The notes: generated by a model from the letters alone, not told the origin. A stretch of DNA of 56,560 nt from Acidimicrobiaceae bacterium (GCA_003132305.1 PKXJ01000013.1:1-56560), one strand, 5' to 3'; shown: positions 43,816 through 53,268, counted from the stretch's first letter. Numbers and translations: made by a program.

Positions 43816-44726
43816 TAGCCGTTGAGTTCCTTTTCGAGCCTGCTCAACTGGTCGAGACGCTTCTCTAGCGACGGGTGCGTTGAAAAGAGGTTGGCGGTGG
43901 TACCGCCAGCGAGGGCCGGCGCGAAGAAGAAGGCGTTCATAGATTCGGACTTACGAAGATCGGTGCGGGGAATCTTTCCAATGTCGCCCGTGATGTGCAC
44001 GAGCGCCGCCGCGAGGACGCTGGGCTTGCCGATAAGAATGGCACCCGAACGGTCGGCCGCCAGTTCACGGTAGCGAGAGAGCGACATCGTCAAGAGGTAG
44101 GCGATCACGTAGATGACGATCGAAACGAGCATCGTGGCCATCTCCAAGAGCACAATATTCTGCCCTCCGCGACCACGGGCGCCGCCTCGACCTCCGAACA
44201 TCGCGCCGAACATGGCAATGCGGCTCACCAGTCCGGCCAACATTCCAACTCCGGAGGCAATGGTCATGATCGCGACGTCGCGGTGCGCGACGTGACTGAG
44301 TTCGTGCGCGAGGACGGCCTCGAGTTCCTCGTCGTTGAGCCGCTGCATCAAACCACGCGTCGCGCAGATCACGGCGTGGCTGGGGCTACGACCAGTGGCG
44401 AACGCGTTGGGCATGTCCATCTCCGACACGCCGACCCGGGGCTTCTTCATGTTGGCGAGAAGGCACAGTCGATCGACGATCTCGTGCAGACGCGGCTCTT
44501 GCTGGGCCGTGACCTCGTGGGCGTGCATCGAGAACATCGCGATCTTGTCCGAAAAGTAGTACTGCGAGAAGATCAGTCCGGCCGCGATCACGATGACCAA
44601 CACGGTGGACACGCCAAGGCTCAACATAACCGAGACGATGATCGCGTAGAGCGCCACGAGCGCGGCGCCCGTGATGAACATTCGAACGTTCAGCTTGTGG
44701 TCGGTTTCGATCTTGGTTTTGGCCAC
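43815..44726 (-). CDS. htpX: Zinc metalloprotease HtpX
   Basis: The product is 303 aa. Two N-terminal TM segments (about 12-55), the zinc motif VLAHELSHVAHRD (HExxH) near 140, further TM segments near 155-175 and 190-215, and the third zinc ligand in the RYRELAADRSGAIL segment define M48B HtpX. It degrades misfolded membrane proteins. Its start is 2 bases after pspA, so protease and membrane-sealing protein are coexpressed. Confidence 0.94.
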   Translation of the reverse strand: MAKTKIETDHKLNVRMFITGAALVALYAIIVSVMLSLGVSTVLVIVIAAGLIFSQYYFSDKIAMFSMHAHEVTAQQEPRLHEIVDRLCLLANMKKPRVGVSEMDMPNAFATGRSPSHAVICATRGLMQRLNDEELEAVLAHELSHVAHRDVAIMTIASGVGMLAGLVSRIAMFGAMFGGRGGARGRGGQNIVLLEMATMLVSIVIYVIAYLLTMSLSRYRELAADRSGAILIGKPSVLAAALVHITGDIGKIPRTDLRKSESMNAFFFAPALAGGTTANLFSTHPSLEKRLDQLSRLEKELNG

Positions 44727-44728
44727 GA

Positions 44729-45487
44729 TTAGCTTCCTTCGCTGGTGGGTGATCCAGTTGGCGCGTTACTCGTGCCGGCGGGCAGTTCGCTCGTCGTGCC
44801 GTTGGCCTTGAGCGCGGCGAGCTGGGCGTCAATGTCCGACGTCGACGAGGCCTTGTCGAGCTGCGCCTGGATGTCGTCGTTCGTGCTCGTAAGGTCGGTC
44901 AGGGCGCCCGAGGCGAGAAGTTCGTCGAGCGCGCCGCTGCGGGCTTGCATTTCGGCGACCTTGTCCTGGGCTCGTTGCATGGCCGCGCCCGCGTCTCCCA
45001 TCGACGTGGAGATACCACTGACGGCTTCGTTGACGTGGGCGGAAGCTTCGGCGGCCGTGTAGGAGGCCTTGATGGTCTCTTTCTTCGTGCGGAAGGCTTC
45101 GACCTCGCTCTGGAGCTTGGTGGCGGTGGCTTCGAGTTTCTGCTGCTGCTCGTCGATCGACGCGTGTTGGACTTCGAGGTCCTTCAACTGTCCCGCGATG
45201 GCCTCGCGTCGGGTGAGGGCCTCGCGAGCGAGTGGCTCGTTGCCCTGGGCGAGCGCGGCCTTGGCCTGGTCGGCGAGTTTGTCGCCCTGGCTCTTGAGCT
45301 GTTCGGCCTGGATCTCGACGCGCTTGCGGGCGGTGGCGACGTCGGCCACGGCGCGCTTGACCTTGGTGAGGTTCTCGAGTTGCTGTTCGTACGAGAGGTC
45401 GAGGGTCTGACGTGGATCTTCGGCCTTGTTGAGGGCGTCGTTGGCCTTGGCCTGGAAAATCGTCTGTACGCGCTTCATAATGCCCAC
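44729..45487 (-). CDS. pspA: Phage-shock protein A (PspA/IM30)
   Basis: The product is 252 aa. The amphipathic N-terminus (GIMKRVQTIFQAKANDAL) and long coiled coils with EDPRQTLDLSYEQQLENL are standard for PspA/IM30; the C-terminus is a Ser/Thr-rich disordered tail. It polymerises on stressed membranes. The GTG start has AAAGGAGG 5 bases upstream, better than the ATG 9 bases downstream. It is the first gene of a three-gene operon. Confidence 0.95.
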   Translation of the reverse strand: MGIMKRVQTIFQAKANDALNKAEDPRQTLDLSYEQQLENLTKVKRAVADVATARKRVEIQAEQLKSQGDKLADQAKAALAQGNEPLAREALTRREAIAGQLKDLEVQHASIDEQQQKLEATATKLQSEVEAFRTKKETIKASYTAAEASAHVNEAVSGISTSMGDAGAAMQRAQDKVAEMQARSGALDELLASGALTDLTSTNDDIQAQLDKASSTSDIDAQLAALKANGTTSELPAGTSNAPTGSPTSEGS

Positions 45488-45573
45488 GTGGGCCTCCTTT
45501 TGTTACTCGTCCAGACTAGGGCGAAACAACGATAGAGACGTCAACACTCATCAGGCAGGACCGAGTCGCATTG

Positions 45574-46062
45574 CTAATTTCCTGGTAAATCTTTGTCCTG
45601 CGCTCTCGCCTCGGCGCCAAGTTCTCGGCGGTACGACTCGAGTTCATCAGCGAGCGCGTCGTTCGACGAAGCCAGTACGCGCAGCGCCAACAGTCCCGCG
45701 TTGGTGGCGCCATTAATCGCGACGGTCGCCACCGGAACGCCCCGAGGCATCTGGACAATGGAGAGCAGGGAGTCCAAGCCGTCGAGGCGAGCGAGCGCCA
45801 CCGGCACGCCGATCACCGGTAGCGTCGTCACGGCCGCGAGCATGCCCGGCAAGTGCGCCGCGCCGCCGGCGCCGGCGATAAGAACCCTAAGACCGCGTCC
45901 GCGCGCGTTCTTGGCGTACTCGAGCATCGCTTCGGGCGTGCGGTGCGCCGACACCACGTGAAGTTCGTAGTTGACCTTGAAGCGATCAAGGATCGCGGCG
46001 GCGTCGTTCATCACCTCAAGGTCCGACGACGAACCCATCACGATCCCCACGACTGGTTGCAC
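45574..46062 (-). CDS. purE: N5-carboxyaminoimidazole ribonucleotide mutase
   Basis: The product is 162 aa. [35 protein letters not shown] and [16 protein letters not shown] are the PurE class I signatures. It moves the carboxylate from N5-CAIR to CAIR in purine synthesis. The GTG start overlaps the purK stop by one base and has GGGAGG upstream. Confidence 0.96.
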   Translation of the reverse strand: MQPVVGIVMGSSSDLEVMNDAAAILDRFKVNYELHVVSAHRTPEAMLEYAKNARGRGLRVLIAGAGGAAHLPGMLAAVTTLPVIGVPVALARLDGLDSLLSIVQMPRGVPVATVAINGATNAGLLALRVLASSNDALADELESYRRELGAEARAQDKDLPGN

Positions 46063-47219
46063 TACGCCTCCCGGGTCACGGTGCCGTACGCGCGGGCACT
46101 GTTCCATGCTCTCACGTGAGGACTCGCGGGTTCGTCACCGAGCGCGGTGACGTGGCCGAGTTTTCGCCCCGGTCGCCACGATTTGCCGTAGTCGTGCACG
46201 AACGTGTCGCCCACGCTGCGGGCCGCGTCGAGCGAGCCCGGGAGGTCAGCGCCCACGACGTTCACCATGGTGGCGTGACTCGTCACGGGCGTCGCACTCG
46301 CCAGGGGTTGACCACTTACGGCCCGCAGGTGCTGGGCGAACTGACTCGTGAGCGTCCCCTCGATCGTCCAGTGTCCGCTGTTGTGTGGACGCAGCGCCAC
46401 CTCGTTGACCAAGACGCCGTCGTCGGTGACGAAGTACTCAATCGCCATGACACCGACCCCTCTAATCAACGACGCGACGCTTTCACTGAGGTGGAAGGCT
46501 TCGTCGGTAGCCTTTTCGTCGAGGTCGCTGGGATAGTGAACTTCGACGCACATGCCGTCGCGCTGCACCGTCGACACCACCGGGTAGAAAACTACGGACC
46601 CGTCGACCGAGCGGACCACGAGTTGGGCGACTTCTTCCGTAAGTTGGAGATGTTCTTCGACGACGACGTCGCCCGCACGACTCATCTCGTCGATCACCTC
46701 GAGCGTCTCGTCACGGTTCGACGGAAAGGCCACGCCTCGGCCGTCGTATCCGCCGCGAGCCGCTTTGACGACGGGTGGCGAAGCGAGTTCGTCGAGGAAC
46801 GACGCCAAGCGCTCGTCGGTGGTCGAGCGGACGACGAGAAAGCGCGGTACGGCGATGCCGGCCGCTTCAAGGGCTTGGCGTTGAAAGGCCTTGTCGACCG
46901 CGTAGCGCAGCGCTTCGCTACTCGGACGAAGGATAACGCCCTCGGCTTCGAGTTTTCCGAGGACTTCGAGATCCACGAGTTCGTGGTCAAAGGTGATGAC
47001 GTCGACCGCACTCGCAAGTTCGCGCAGGGCCAACTCGTCGTTCGCCGCGCCCACGAGGACCGTCGAGCACGTCGCCACCGCGCTGTCGTCGGGTGCGTTC
47101 GCGAGGAGGGTGATGGTGACGCCCACGTCGCGCGCGGCTTCACCCATCATGCGGGCGAGCTGTCCGGCGCCCACGACGCCGATTCGTTCTGAGACGGTAG
47201 GTTTGGTGGCGCTAGACAC
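46062..47219 (-). CDS. purK: N5-carboxyaminoimidazole ribonucleotide synthase
   Basis: The product is 385 aa, an ATP-grasp enzyme. [20 protein letters not shown] opens the substrate domain, [19 protein letters not shown] is the ATP-grasp loop, and [16 protein letters not shown] the metal site. It makes N5-CAIR from AIR, bicarbonate and ATP, passed to PurE. The GTG at 47219 is preferred to an upstream start that would run into the divergent gene's promoter. Confidence 0.95.
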   Translation of the reverse strand: MSSATKPTVSERIGVVGAGQLARMMGEAARDVGVTITLLANAPDDSAVATCSTVLVGAANDELALRELASAVDVITFDHELVDLEVLGKLEAEGVILRPSSEALRYAVDKAFQRQALEAAGIAVPRFLVVRSTTDERLASFLDELASPPVVKAARGGYDGRGVAFPSNRDETLEVIDEMSRAGDVVVEEHLQLTEEVAQLVVRSVDGSVVFYPVVSTVQRDGMCVEVHYPSDLDEKATDEAFHLSESVASLIRGVGVMAIEYFVTDDGVLVNEVALRPHNSGHWTIEGTLTSQFAQHLRAVSGQPLASATPVTSHATMVNVVGADLPGSLDAARSVGDTFVHDYGKSWRPGRKLGHVTALGDEPASPHVRAWNSARAYGTVTREA

Positions 47220-47255
47220 GAAGGAAACGCTAGTGGTCTTGAAGGGGCGTCGAGA

Positions 47256-48167
47256 ATGCGCATTGCACTGGGACTGGACACCGATGGACCCATCGACAAG
47301 ACGATCGAACGCGCGACGCGCCTTCACGATCGGGGATTTCGCAGTCTCTGGTCATCACAGATCTTTGGGCCGGACACGTTGACGGCGCTCGCGCTCGTGG
47401 GCCACGAACTGCGCGACCTCGATCTGGGAACGTCGGTCGTTCCGATCCAGCCCCGCCACCCCTCGATGCTCGCGGCGCAGGCCCGCACCGTACAAGAGGC
47501 GATCGGCGGCCATCTCTCGCTCGGCGTTGGCCTCTCGCACCAGGTCATCGTGGAGGGCCTGTGGGGCATCTCCTTTGAGCGTCCCGCGAAGTACATGCGT
47601 GAGTACCTCGACGCGCTCGCCCCGATGCTGCGCGGAGAGAAGGTGAACGTCCAGGGAGAGCGGGTAAGGGCCGTCGCCATGAGCCCCCTGGGACCCAAGG
47701 TGGTGGCCACGCCGAGTCTGTTGATCGCGGCGCTCGGTCCCAAGATGCTCAAGCTCGCCGGCACGCTCGCGGACGGCACCGTGCTATGGATGACCGGGCC
47801 CAAGACGATCGCGGCGCACATCGTGCCCACGATTCGCGACGCCGCCGCCGAAGCCGGTCGCCCCGCGCCGCGCGTGGTCTGCGCGTTGCCCATCACCGTG
47901 ACGTCCGATATCGCCGGCGCGCGCGAACGTCTCAACACCGAGTACGCGATCTACGCGACACTGCCGAGTTACGCGGCGATGTTGGAACGCGAAGGGGCCA
48001 AGGAACCGGCCGACGTCGCGCTGCTCGGATCAAAAGAGCACGTGTTCGAACAGCTCCACGGGTTGGCCGAAGCCGGTGTCACCGAGTTCTCGGGCGCGCC
48101 GTCGGGCACGAGTGGTGAACGAGAAGGCGCTCTCGAGGTGCTGCACGACTACGAACACAACGCCTGA
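47256..48167 (+). CDS. LLM-class (putative F420-dependent) oxidoreductase
   Basis: The product is 303 aa, a luciferase-like TIM barrel. It starts MRIALGLDTDGPIDKTIERA, continues LGTSVVPIQPRHPSMLAAQA and LSLGVGLSHQVIVEGLWG, and has GPKMLKLAGTLADGTVLWMT as in F420-dependent actinobacterial members. The substrate is unknown. ATG start, divergent from purK. Confidence 0.88.
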   Translation: MRIALGLDTDGPIDKTIERATRLHDRGFRSLWSSQIFGPDTLTALALVGHELRDLDLGTSVVPIQPRHPSMLAAQARTVQEAIGGHLSLGVGLSHQVIVEGLWGISFERPAKYMREYLDALAPMLRGEKVNVQGERVRAVAMSPLGPKVVATPSLLIAALGPKMLKLAGTLADGTVLWMTGPKTIAAHIVPTIRDAAAEAGRPAPRVVCALPITVTSDIAGARERLNTEYAIYATLPSYAAMLEREGAKEPADVALLGSKEHVFEQLHGLAEAGVTEFSGAPSGTSGEREGALEVLHDYEHNA

Positions 48168-48234
48168 ACTCGAAGTATCCGCAGTAGATTTTGTCGCGCC
48201 GTTAAGGTGTCTTCCTAGCGAGGTGTAAATAAAT

Positions 48235-48600
48235 ATGTCAGTTGTCGCTTCCCTACTTTCTATCGGGCTCTTTCTCGCCTTTGGTTCGGCCGGCGCCCAA
48301 AAGATCGTTTTCAATCCCGCGATGTCCAAGGCGGCCGATCGTTTGGGTTTCACGAAGCGGGCCTATCAACGTATTGGTGGCGTCGAAGTGCTCGGCGGGA
48401 TTGCGTTGTTGATCGGCCTCGCCGCGAAGCGCTCATCACCTCTAGCGATCGTGAACGAGATCGGAGCCGGCGGTCTCGCCGCGATGATGGCCCTGGCGGT
48501 CGTGGCGCACCTTCGTAAGCGCGACGCCGCGAAGTACTTCGCGCCGGCACTCGTCCTTGGGGTACTGGCGCTCGCGGAGCTCGCCTTTCGCCTGATCTAG
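48235..48600 (+). CDS. DoxX-like four-TM membrane protein
   Basis: The product is 121 aa with four hydrophobic segments (about 3-24, 45-62, 68-88 and 97-118) and the conserved RIGGVEVLGGIALLIGLAA region of DoxX-like proteins. DoxX family members often act with thiol or quinone redox enzymes; function here is unknown. ATG with AGGTG about 9 bases upstream. It converges with the DsbA-like gene. Confidence 0.82.
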   Translation: MSVVASLLSIGLFLAFGSAGAQKIVFNPAMSKAADRLGFTKRAYQRIGGVEVLGGIALLIGLAAKRSSPLAIVNEIGAGGLAAMMALAVVAHLRKRDAAKYFAPALVLGVLALAELAFRLI

Positions 48601-48602
48601 AC

Positions 48603-49199
48603 CTACATCGCCACTTTGGTGTGCTTGAACTCATTGAGCGCGCTCTCGTTAGCGATGAGGTTGACCAGTGACTCGATCACGGCGATCGACTCTTCGGGAT
48701 GATCGTTGGGCGTCGTCATGTAGCGCACGAACGTCGCGTCGCCGTCGACCACGAACGTAGGCACGCCGAAGGCCTCGTAGCGATCGAACTCTCGAAAGCT
48801 CTCGCCGATGACCTGGTGGGGACGTCGTGATTCCACGTCGGCCCAGACCGGCACGAGATCGACGCCGGTTAAAGAGAGAACGTCGCTGATCTCTTCGACC
48901 GTGACCAGTCGGACGGCGCCCTCGTGACGGGCACGAAACAGGGCCTCGTGCGCGTCGAGGAAGAACTCGGGTTGAAAATCGCGAATGGAGATGCTCGCGG
49001 CGAGCGCCAGGAGTTCCTCGTCGCGTGTGGGGTCGTCCCACACGTCCGGGGCGCCGTCGGCCTTGTAGCCCTGGCTCATCGTCCAGGGCACGAAGTTCAC
49101 GTCAAAGTCGGCGCCCGCTCGTAGGGCCGCCACCAGGTGAAGGTGAAGGTTCTTCGCGAACGGGCAGCGGTAGTCGTAGGAGAGTTGGAATTTCAGCAC
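48603..49199 (-). CDS. DsbA-family thioredoxin-fold protein, single active-site Cys
   Basis: The product is 198 aa with a thioredoxin fold containing a helical insert. The active-site position is DYRCPFA (Cys12), so only one cysteine of the CxxC pair is kept. The cis-Pro loop is FGVPTFVVDGD. There is no signal peptide, so it is cytoplasmic. It resembles FrnE / 2-hydroxychromene-2-carboxylate isomerase-like proteins; a glutathione- or mycothiol-linked isomerase or reductase is possible. Confidence 0.82.
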   Translation of the reverse strand: MLKFQLSYDYRCPFAKNLHLHLVAALRAGADFDVNFVPWTMSQGYKADGAPDVWDDPTRDEELLALAASISIRDFQPEFFLDAHEALFRARHEGAVRLVTVEEISDVLSLTGVDLVPVWADVESRRPHQVIGESFREFDRYEAFGVPTFVVDGDATFVRYMTTPNDHPEESIAVIESLVNLIANESALNEFKHTKVAM

Positions 49200-49215
49200 C
49201 CTGACAGCCTAGGAA

Positions 49216-50007
49216 CTACCGCGCGGGTACTGGCACACCTTGACTGCGACAGAGCTCCTTGAAAGCGCAGAAACGACAGGCGTTCGACGACGGCGTCGCC
49301 GGAAAATCGCCGTCTTCGTAGTAGCGGTTGATCTTCGTCCACGCGCTGGCGGCGGCACTCGCGCGCGCTTTGACAACGACGTCGGTGACGGAGCGCTCAA
49401 TCGACTGGCCGTGGGCGACGTACATCAGACGGATGGTCGATGGCCGTTCGCCCAGCTTGGCCTCACAGAGCGCCGCGTAGAGTTCGGTGTTCGCAAACGT
49501 CTTACTGTCGTAGTTGCGATTTGGCAGGGCGCCGGTCTTGTAGTCCACGATCGTGAGTGAACCGTCGGGGTCGCGATCTAAACGGTCGAGAATGCCGTAG
49601 AGCGGCGCGCCGTTCACGTCCACGCCGAGTCGCAGTTCGACGCCTTCGCTCGTCACCGTGGTCGGATCCTCCATTTCGAAGTAGCGCAAAAGGATGGCGT
49701 CGCTCTCAACGAGGAGCTTGGCCAACATGGCCTCGTCGAAACCAATGTCCCGGCGAACGTCGTCAGTGAGAATTTCGTCGATGGCCGGCGTGAGGTACTC
49801 GCGGGCCCGGTCGATGGTGCGTTGGTCACCTTCCAACGAGAAGAGGTGCTCGAAGACGTAGTGAATAAATCGGCCCTTCGCCGAGGCGTAGGAGGCGGGT
49901 TGCGGCAAGCGTTCGATCGAACCGTGTTGGTAGCGACGGGGACAGGTTTGAAAGTCCGAGAGGCGCGAGGGCGAGAGTGACTTGGGCAACGGTTGATCAA
50001 AGGCCAT
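49216..50007 (-). CDS. RecB-family exonuclease with Fe-S cysteine staple
   Basis: The product is 263 aa, a PD-(D/E)XK nuclease. SPSRLSDFQTCPRRY near the N-terminus, LTIVDYKTG (the catalytic D...xK core) and four cysteines arranged as Cys22 plus Cys244-x2-Cys247-x5-Cys253 match the iron-staple nuclease type of AddB and RecB-like proteins. It probably degrades or trims single-stranded DNA; no helicase partner is adjacent. ATG start. Confidence 0.9.
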   Translation of the reverse strand: MAFDQPLPKSLSPSRLSDFQTCPRRYQHGSIERLPQPASYASAKGRFIHYVFEHLFSLEGDQRTIDRAREYLTPAIDEILTDDVRRDIGFDEAMLAKLLVESDAILLRYFEMEDPTTVTSEGVELRLGVDVNGAPLYGILDRLDRDPDGSLTIVDYKTGALPNRNYDSKTFANTELYAALCEAKLGERPSTIRLMYVAHGQSIERSVTDVVVKARASAAASAWTKINRYYEDGDFPATPSSNACRFCAFKELCRSQGVPVPAR

Positions 50008-50068
50008 GGCGCCACGCTACGTCGGCACTGTGACGTAACCCAGGGTTACCTTGGGTAACAATGGAGAG

Positions 50069-50374
50069 ATGCCCCGTGATACGTCGGTAACCCGCCGCGG
50101 CCAGATCGTGCGCACCAACGCGTGGCACGGCGTGCGTTTCGGCGACCACGTCGTCGTCAGTAGCCCGAAGGAACTGCGTCACACGTGGAACTTCGTGGCC
50201 CACGTTCTGAACGAAGCGACCGGAGAAGAGTGGGTGGAAGTACGAGGCGGACGAGTGGGCGAGGCGAAGGGCCGATCGTTTCGTCCCGAGCTGATCTACC
50301 CGAGCGGTGCGCGAAAGGGCTCGCGGGTCGTCGGGCTCTCGCTCGCTACGGCTCCGCAGTTAGCGCTGGGTTAA
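50069..50374 (+). CDS. Small basic actinobacterial protein, unknown
   Basis: The product is 101 aa from the ATG in GGAGAGATG (an upstream TTG would add 6 residues). It is a compact, mostly beta protein: RGQIVRTNAWHGVRFGDHVV, then HTWNFVAHVLNEATGEEWVE and GGRVGEAKGRSFRPELIYP. I recall similar conserved actinobacterial proteins without function. Its 3' end overlaps the 3' end of the convergent MFS gene by 29 bases. Confidence 0.72.
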   Translation: MPRDTSVTRRGQIVRTNAWHGVRFGDHVVVSSPKELRHTWNFVAHVLNEATGEEWVEVRGGRVGEAKGRSFRPELIYPSGARKGSRVVGLSLATAPQLALG

Positions 50375-51602
50375 CGCGTTTCTTGTCAATCTCATTGATG
50401 CGTTTTGACTTGAGGATGTAGAGACCCGGTAACACGCAGATCACGCCGAAGGCGACGAAGTAGGTTCGAACGCCCACGTAGTTGGCGATTTCGCCCGCGA
50501 TGACTAGTCCCAGGGGAGCGATACCGAGCGAGACGAACCAGTCAACGGAGCTCGCCCGGCCCAGTAGTTCGCGCGGCACTTCACTTTGCATCATCGACTC
50601 CCAGATCACGTTGCCAAAGACCATCATGGGCGAGGCCACGATCGGGAAGATGATTACTTCCCAGAAGTTCGTCGCGATGCCAATGACGAGAGCCGACAGA
50701 GTGCCGATCGTCCAGTAGACCCACATGATTCGTATTCGGCGCTTCGGCGAGCCAATGTTGGCCGCGACGAGTCCACCGAGGGCCCCCGCCGCGCCCGACG
50801 CCGCGCCGAGGAAACCCAGGTAGTACTTGGCGTAGTGCAACTTGTAGAGCAAGAAGTAGGGCAGGAGCACGAACATGGGGCTGAAGAGGAAGGCGTTGAC
50901 CATGGCGACGGCGACGAGGGTCGTCCAAAGCCATCTAGTTTGGCGAACGTAGCGAATGCCTTCTTTGATGTCGTCGAGCATGGAATTCGCAACGTCGCGA
51001 TCAGGTCGAGGCGTGGGTTTCATGAACGACAGGGCCAAGAAACTCACGACAAAGGTGGCGCAGTCAACGCCCATCGCCAAGCTGGTGCTGAAGGCGGCGA
51101 GGAAACCACCGACGGCGGGACCCAGCATTCCGCCCATCAGGTTGAATGAAAGCGGACGAACGGCGTTCATGGCCGGCAAGAGATCTTCGGGAACGATTTC
51201 TGGCGTCAGTGCAGAGATCGCGGGGTAGAAGACCGCGTCAAAGGACCCGAAGAGGATCGAGAAAATGATCAGTTCCCAGTATCTCAAGGCGCCCGTGGCG
51301 ATCATGACGACGAGCGCCGCGGTAAGCACCGCGCGCGCTCCGTCGGAGATGAGGAGTAGCAGTCGTCGAGAAAATCGGTCGACGATGGCCCCACCGATCA
51401 ACAAGAAGATGACGAGCGGGGTCATCCGGGCCGCGGCGAACCAGGCGAGCTTGGTAACGCTGTGATGAGTTGTCTCGAGCACCAGAAGAGCGAGTGCGAC
51501 GAGCGCGACGCCGTCGCCGAAGTTAGAGACGCTCTGTCCCGACACCAAGAGGGCCGGTTCTCGGTGTTTGAACAGTTGCACGAGGGCTAACTTCTTTTTC
51601 AC
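50346..51602 (-). CDS. MFS exporter (EntS-like)
   Basis: The product is 418 aa with about 12 TM segments. GQSVSNFGDGVALVALALLV at TM1 and GGAIVDRFSRRLLLLISDGA after TM2 (the MFS D-R-x-x-R-R loop) are typical of MFS_3/enterobactin-exporter-like proteins. The substrate is unknown; no siderophore gene lies nearby. I chose the GTG at 51602 (KKKLALVQLFKHREPALLV), which has TGGAG upstream. Confidence 0.85.
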   Translation of the reverse strand: MKKKLALVQLFKHREPALLVSGQSVSNFGDGVALVALALLVLETTHHSVTKLAWFAAARMTPLVIFLLIGGAIVDRFSRRLLLLISDGARAVLTAALVVMIATGALRYWELIIFSILFGSFDAVFYPAISALTPEIVPEDLLPAMNAVRPLSFNLMGGMLGPAVGGFLAAFSTSLAMGVDCATFVVSFLALSFMKPTPRPDRDVANSMLDDIKEGIRYVRQTRWLWTTLVAVAMVNAFLFSPMFVLLPYFLLYKLHYAKYYLGFLGAASGAAGALGGLVAANIGSPKRRIRIMWVYWTIGTLSALVIGIATNFWEVIIFPIVASPMMVFGNVIWESMMQSEVPRELLGRASSVDWFVSLGIAPLGLVIAGEIANYVGVRTYFVAFGVICVLPGLYILKSKRINEIDKKRVNPALTAEP

Positions 51603-51750
51603 CGCTCCACAGTAGGCGAGGTGCGTGGTAACAACGGAGACGTCGCGGACGTTCGCGACCGAGGCATCGTTTCGAATCATGGTGACACTCTCAGTGCGAT
51701 CCGCTCATTCGTTTGACGTCGCGTCGCGCCAAGCAATGAGCAGCGTCTCA

Positions 51751-52938
51751 CTACGAAATGTTCAACGAAGTCTCTAACGCGCTCGAGAGTTCCGTGGGCG
51801 TCACTCGATCGATGGAAATGCTGTCGCAATCCACCCACGTCGCCGCCTCGCGCAGTGCTGACGCAATGTGGTCGACCGCACCGGCCCGGTAAACGACGAC
51901 GTGACGCGCGTGCAGCGTGTGGCCATCGCGTTTAGGGTCGACCAGTCCGACCAGTCGTTCGTTGGAGAGAACCGGCATCGCGAAGTAGCCCACGACCCGC
52001 TTCGGTGCCGGCACGTACGCTTCGAGTCGGTACGTGACCTCAAAGAGTCTCTCCAATCGAGCGCGATCCCACAGCAGCGAGTCGAAGGGCGACAGGAGAA
52101 CGTTTCTACTTCGAAGTTTCGGTTGCAGGCCCGCCTCGGCGTTCTCGGAGAGATAGGCGATGTCGCGCCATCCCTCCACCTTGACGGGACGAAGTGTCGT
52201 GGACGCTAATACTGAGCGGACGGTGTTCACGGGGAACCCGTGGTACGCCGCGAGGTCCTTGGCCGTGGCGACCCCCATCGCGCGCGCCGCCGACTCTACG
52301 AGCACCCGAGCGCAGGACTCATCGTCGAACACTTGATCGCGAAGTAATGACGGTATCGCTCGCTCAGCTAAGTCGTAAACGCGTTCGAAACTGCGTCGCT
52401 CGCGACAGACGACCGTGCCCATGTCGAGGAGCCACTCGACGGCGATCTTGACTTCGGACCAGTCCCACCACTCGCCGCCCTTCTTGGCGCCGCCAAGCTC
52501 TCGTGACGAGAGTGGGCCCTCGTCTCGAAGGCGCTGCACGACGTTGGCACAACTTCGTCGTTGGTCTTCCAATTGATGCCAACGAAATCCACGTTCGGTC
52601 CGTCTACGACGCTGCGCAGCAAAAGCGGGCCACATCTCCAAGGGCAACACGCACGCGGCGTGGGACCAGTATTCGAATGTCTCGGCCCGAGGTCCCCAGT
52701 AGGTCGCTTCAATCTTCTTGCGCGGGACTGCGCCTAAGCGGGCGTAGGCGACGAGTTCGTGCGAGCGCGCGAGGACCGAGATCGTGTCGAGCTGGACTCC
52801 TCGGAGTTGGGGTACCAAATCCTTGAGTCCACCACTCAGTCGAGGGCCCCTCAATCCTTGGGCGTACAGCGCGACACGCACCGCTTCGCGTGCCGACAGT
52901 GTCTCGCGGGCTTCGGGCATTGACGAAGATTTCGACAC
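51751..52938 (-). CDS. AlkZ/YcaQ-like winged-helix DNA glycosylase
   Basis: The product is 395 aa of the HTH_42 family. The family QxD/QxQ catalytic motif is present as GVQLDTISVLARSHELV (Gln49, Asp51). The middle has EYWSHAACVLPLEMWPAFAA and the end has VNTVRSVLASTTL and YVPAPKRVVGYFAMPVLSNE, as in AlkZ-type proteins, which remove bulky alkylated bases or unhook interstrand crosslinks. ATG or GTG start near 52938. Function is inferred from family. Confidence 0.87.
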   Translation of the reverse strand: MSKSSSMPEARETLSAREAVRVALYAQGLRGPRLSGGLKDLVPQLRGVQLDTISVLARSHELVAYARLGAVPRKKIEATYWGPRAETFEYWSHAACVLPLEMWPAFAAQRRRRTERGFRWHQLEDQRRSCANVVQRLRDEGPLSSRELGGAKKGGEWWDWSEVKIAVEWLLDMGTVVCRERRSFERVYDLAERAIPSLLRDQVFDDESCARVLVESAARAMGVATAKDLAAYHGFPVNTVRSVLASTTLRPVKVEGWRDIAYLSENAEAGLQPKLRSRNVLLSPFDSLLWDRARLERLFEVTYRLEAYVPAPKRVVGYFAMPVLSNERLVGLVDPKRDGHTLHARHVVVYRAGAVDHIASALREAATWVDCDSISIDRVTPTELSSALETSLNIS

Positions 52939-53001
52939 GGGCCGATCGTATCGTTCGACTCTGGCACGCGTTGATGAACGAGTACCGTGGTCGACGATTG
53001 A

Positions 53002-53045
53002 ACCGGTGACGGGAATCGATCCCGCTCGGGGCGAAGTTCACCGGT
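53002..53045 (-). other. tRNA-like double hairpin
   Basis: Perfect 8-bp arms ACCGGTGA / TCACCGGT enclose a 5-bp stem CGGGA / TCCCG. On the minus strand this reads as an acceptor-like stem plus a T-arm-like hairpin (loop ATCGATT), with only 13 bases where D and anticodon arms should be. It may be a tRNA remnant, a minihelix or a terminator for the small minus-strand gene nearby. It is not a functional tRNA. Confidence 0.4.
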
Positions 53046-53097
53046 GGGCTCTTAGCTCTCAAATAGCGCGGGTCCAGTGTTCTCGTACTCGGGGGAA

Positions 53098-53268
53098 CTA
53101 GATGTCTCCAACGGCGAACTGGTGACATCGATAACACGTGACTTCGCCCTCGGTGGAGAGCCCCGCGATCTGCATGCCGCACAAGGTCGCCTTGAGATTG
53201 TTTGACGCTCTTAAGTGGACATCTTTGTCGACGTCATTATTGGCTTTCACCTTCACGAATCGTTCCAC
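53098..53268 (-). CDS. Small putative zinc-binding protein
   Basis: The product is 56 aa if the GTG at 53268 is used; a longer frame to 53517 has an unnatural Arg/Pro-rich start. The tail HLRASNNLKATLCGMQIAG and GEVTCYRCHQFA resemble small actinobacterial proteins with a CG...CxxC zinc site. No ribosome site is obvious, so the start is unsure. Confidence 0.4.
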   Translation of the reverse strand: MERFVKVKANNDVDKDVHLRASNNLKATLCGMQIAGLSTEGEVTCYRCHQFAVGDI

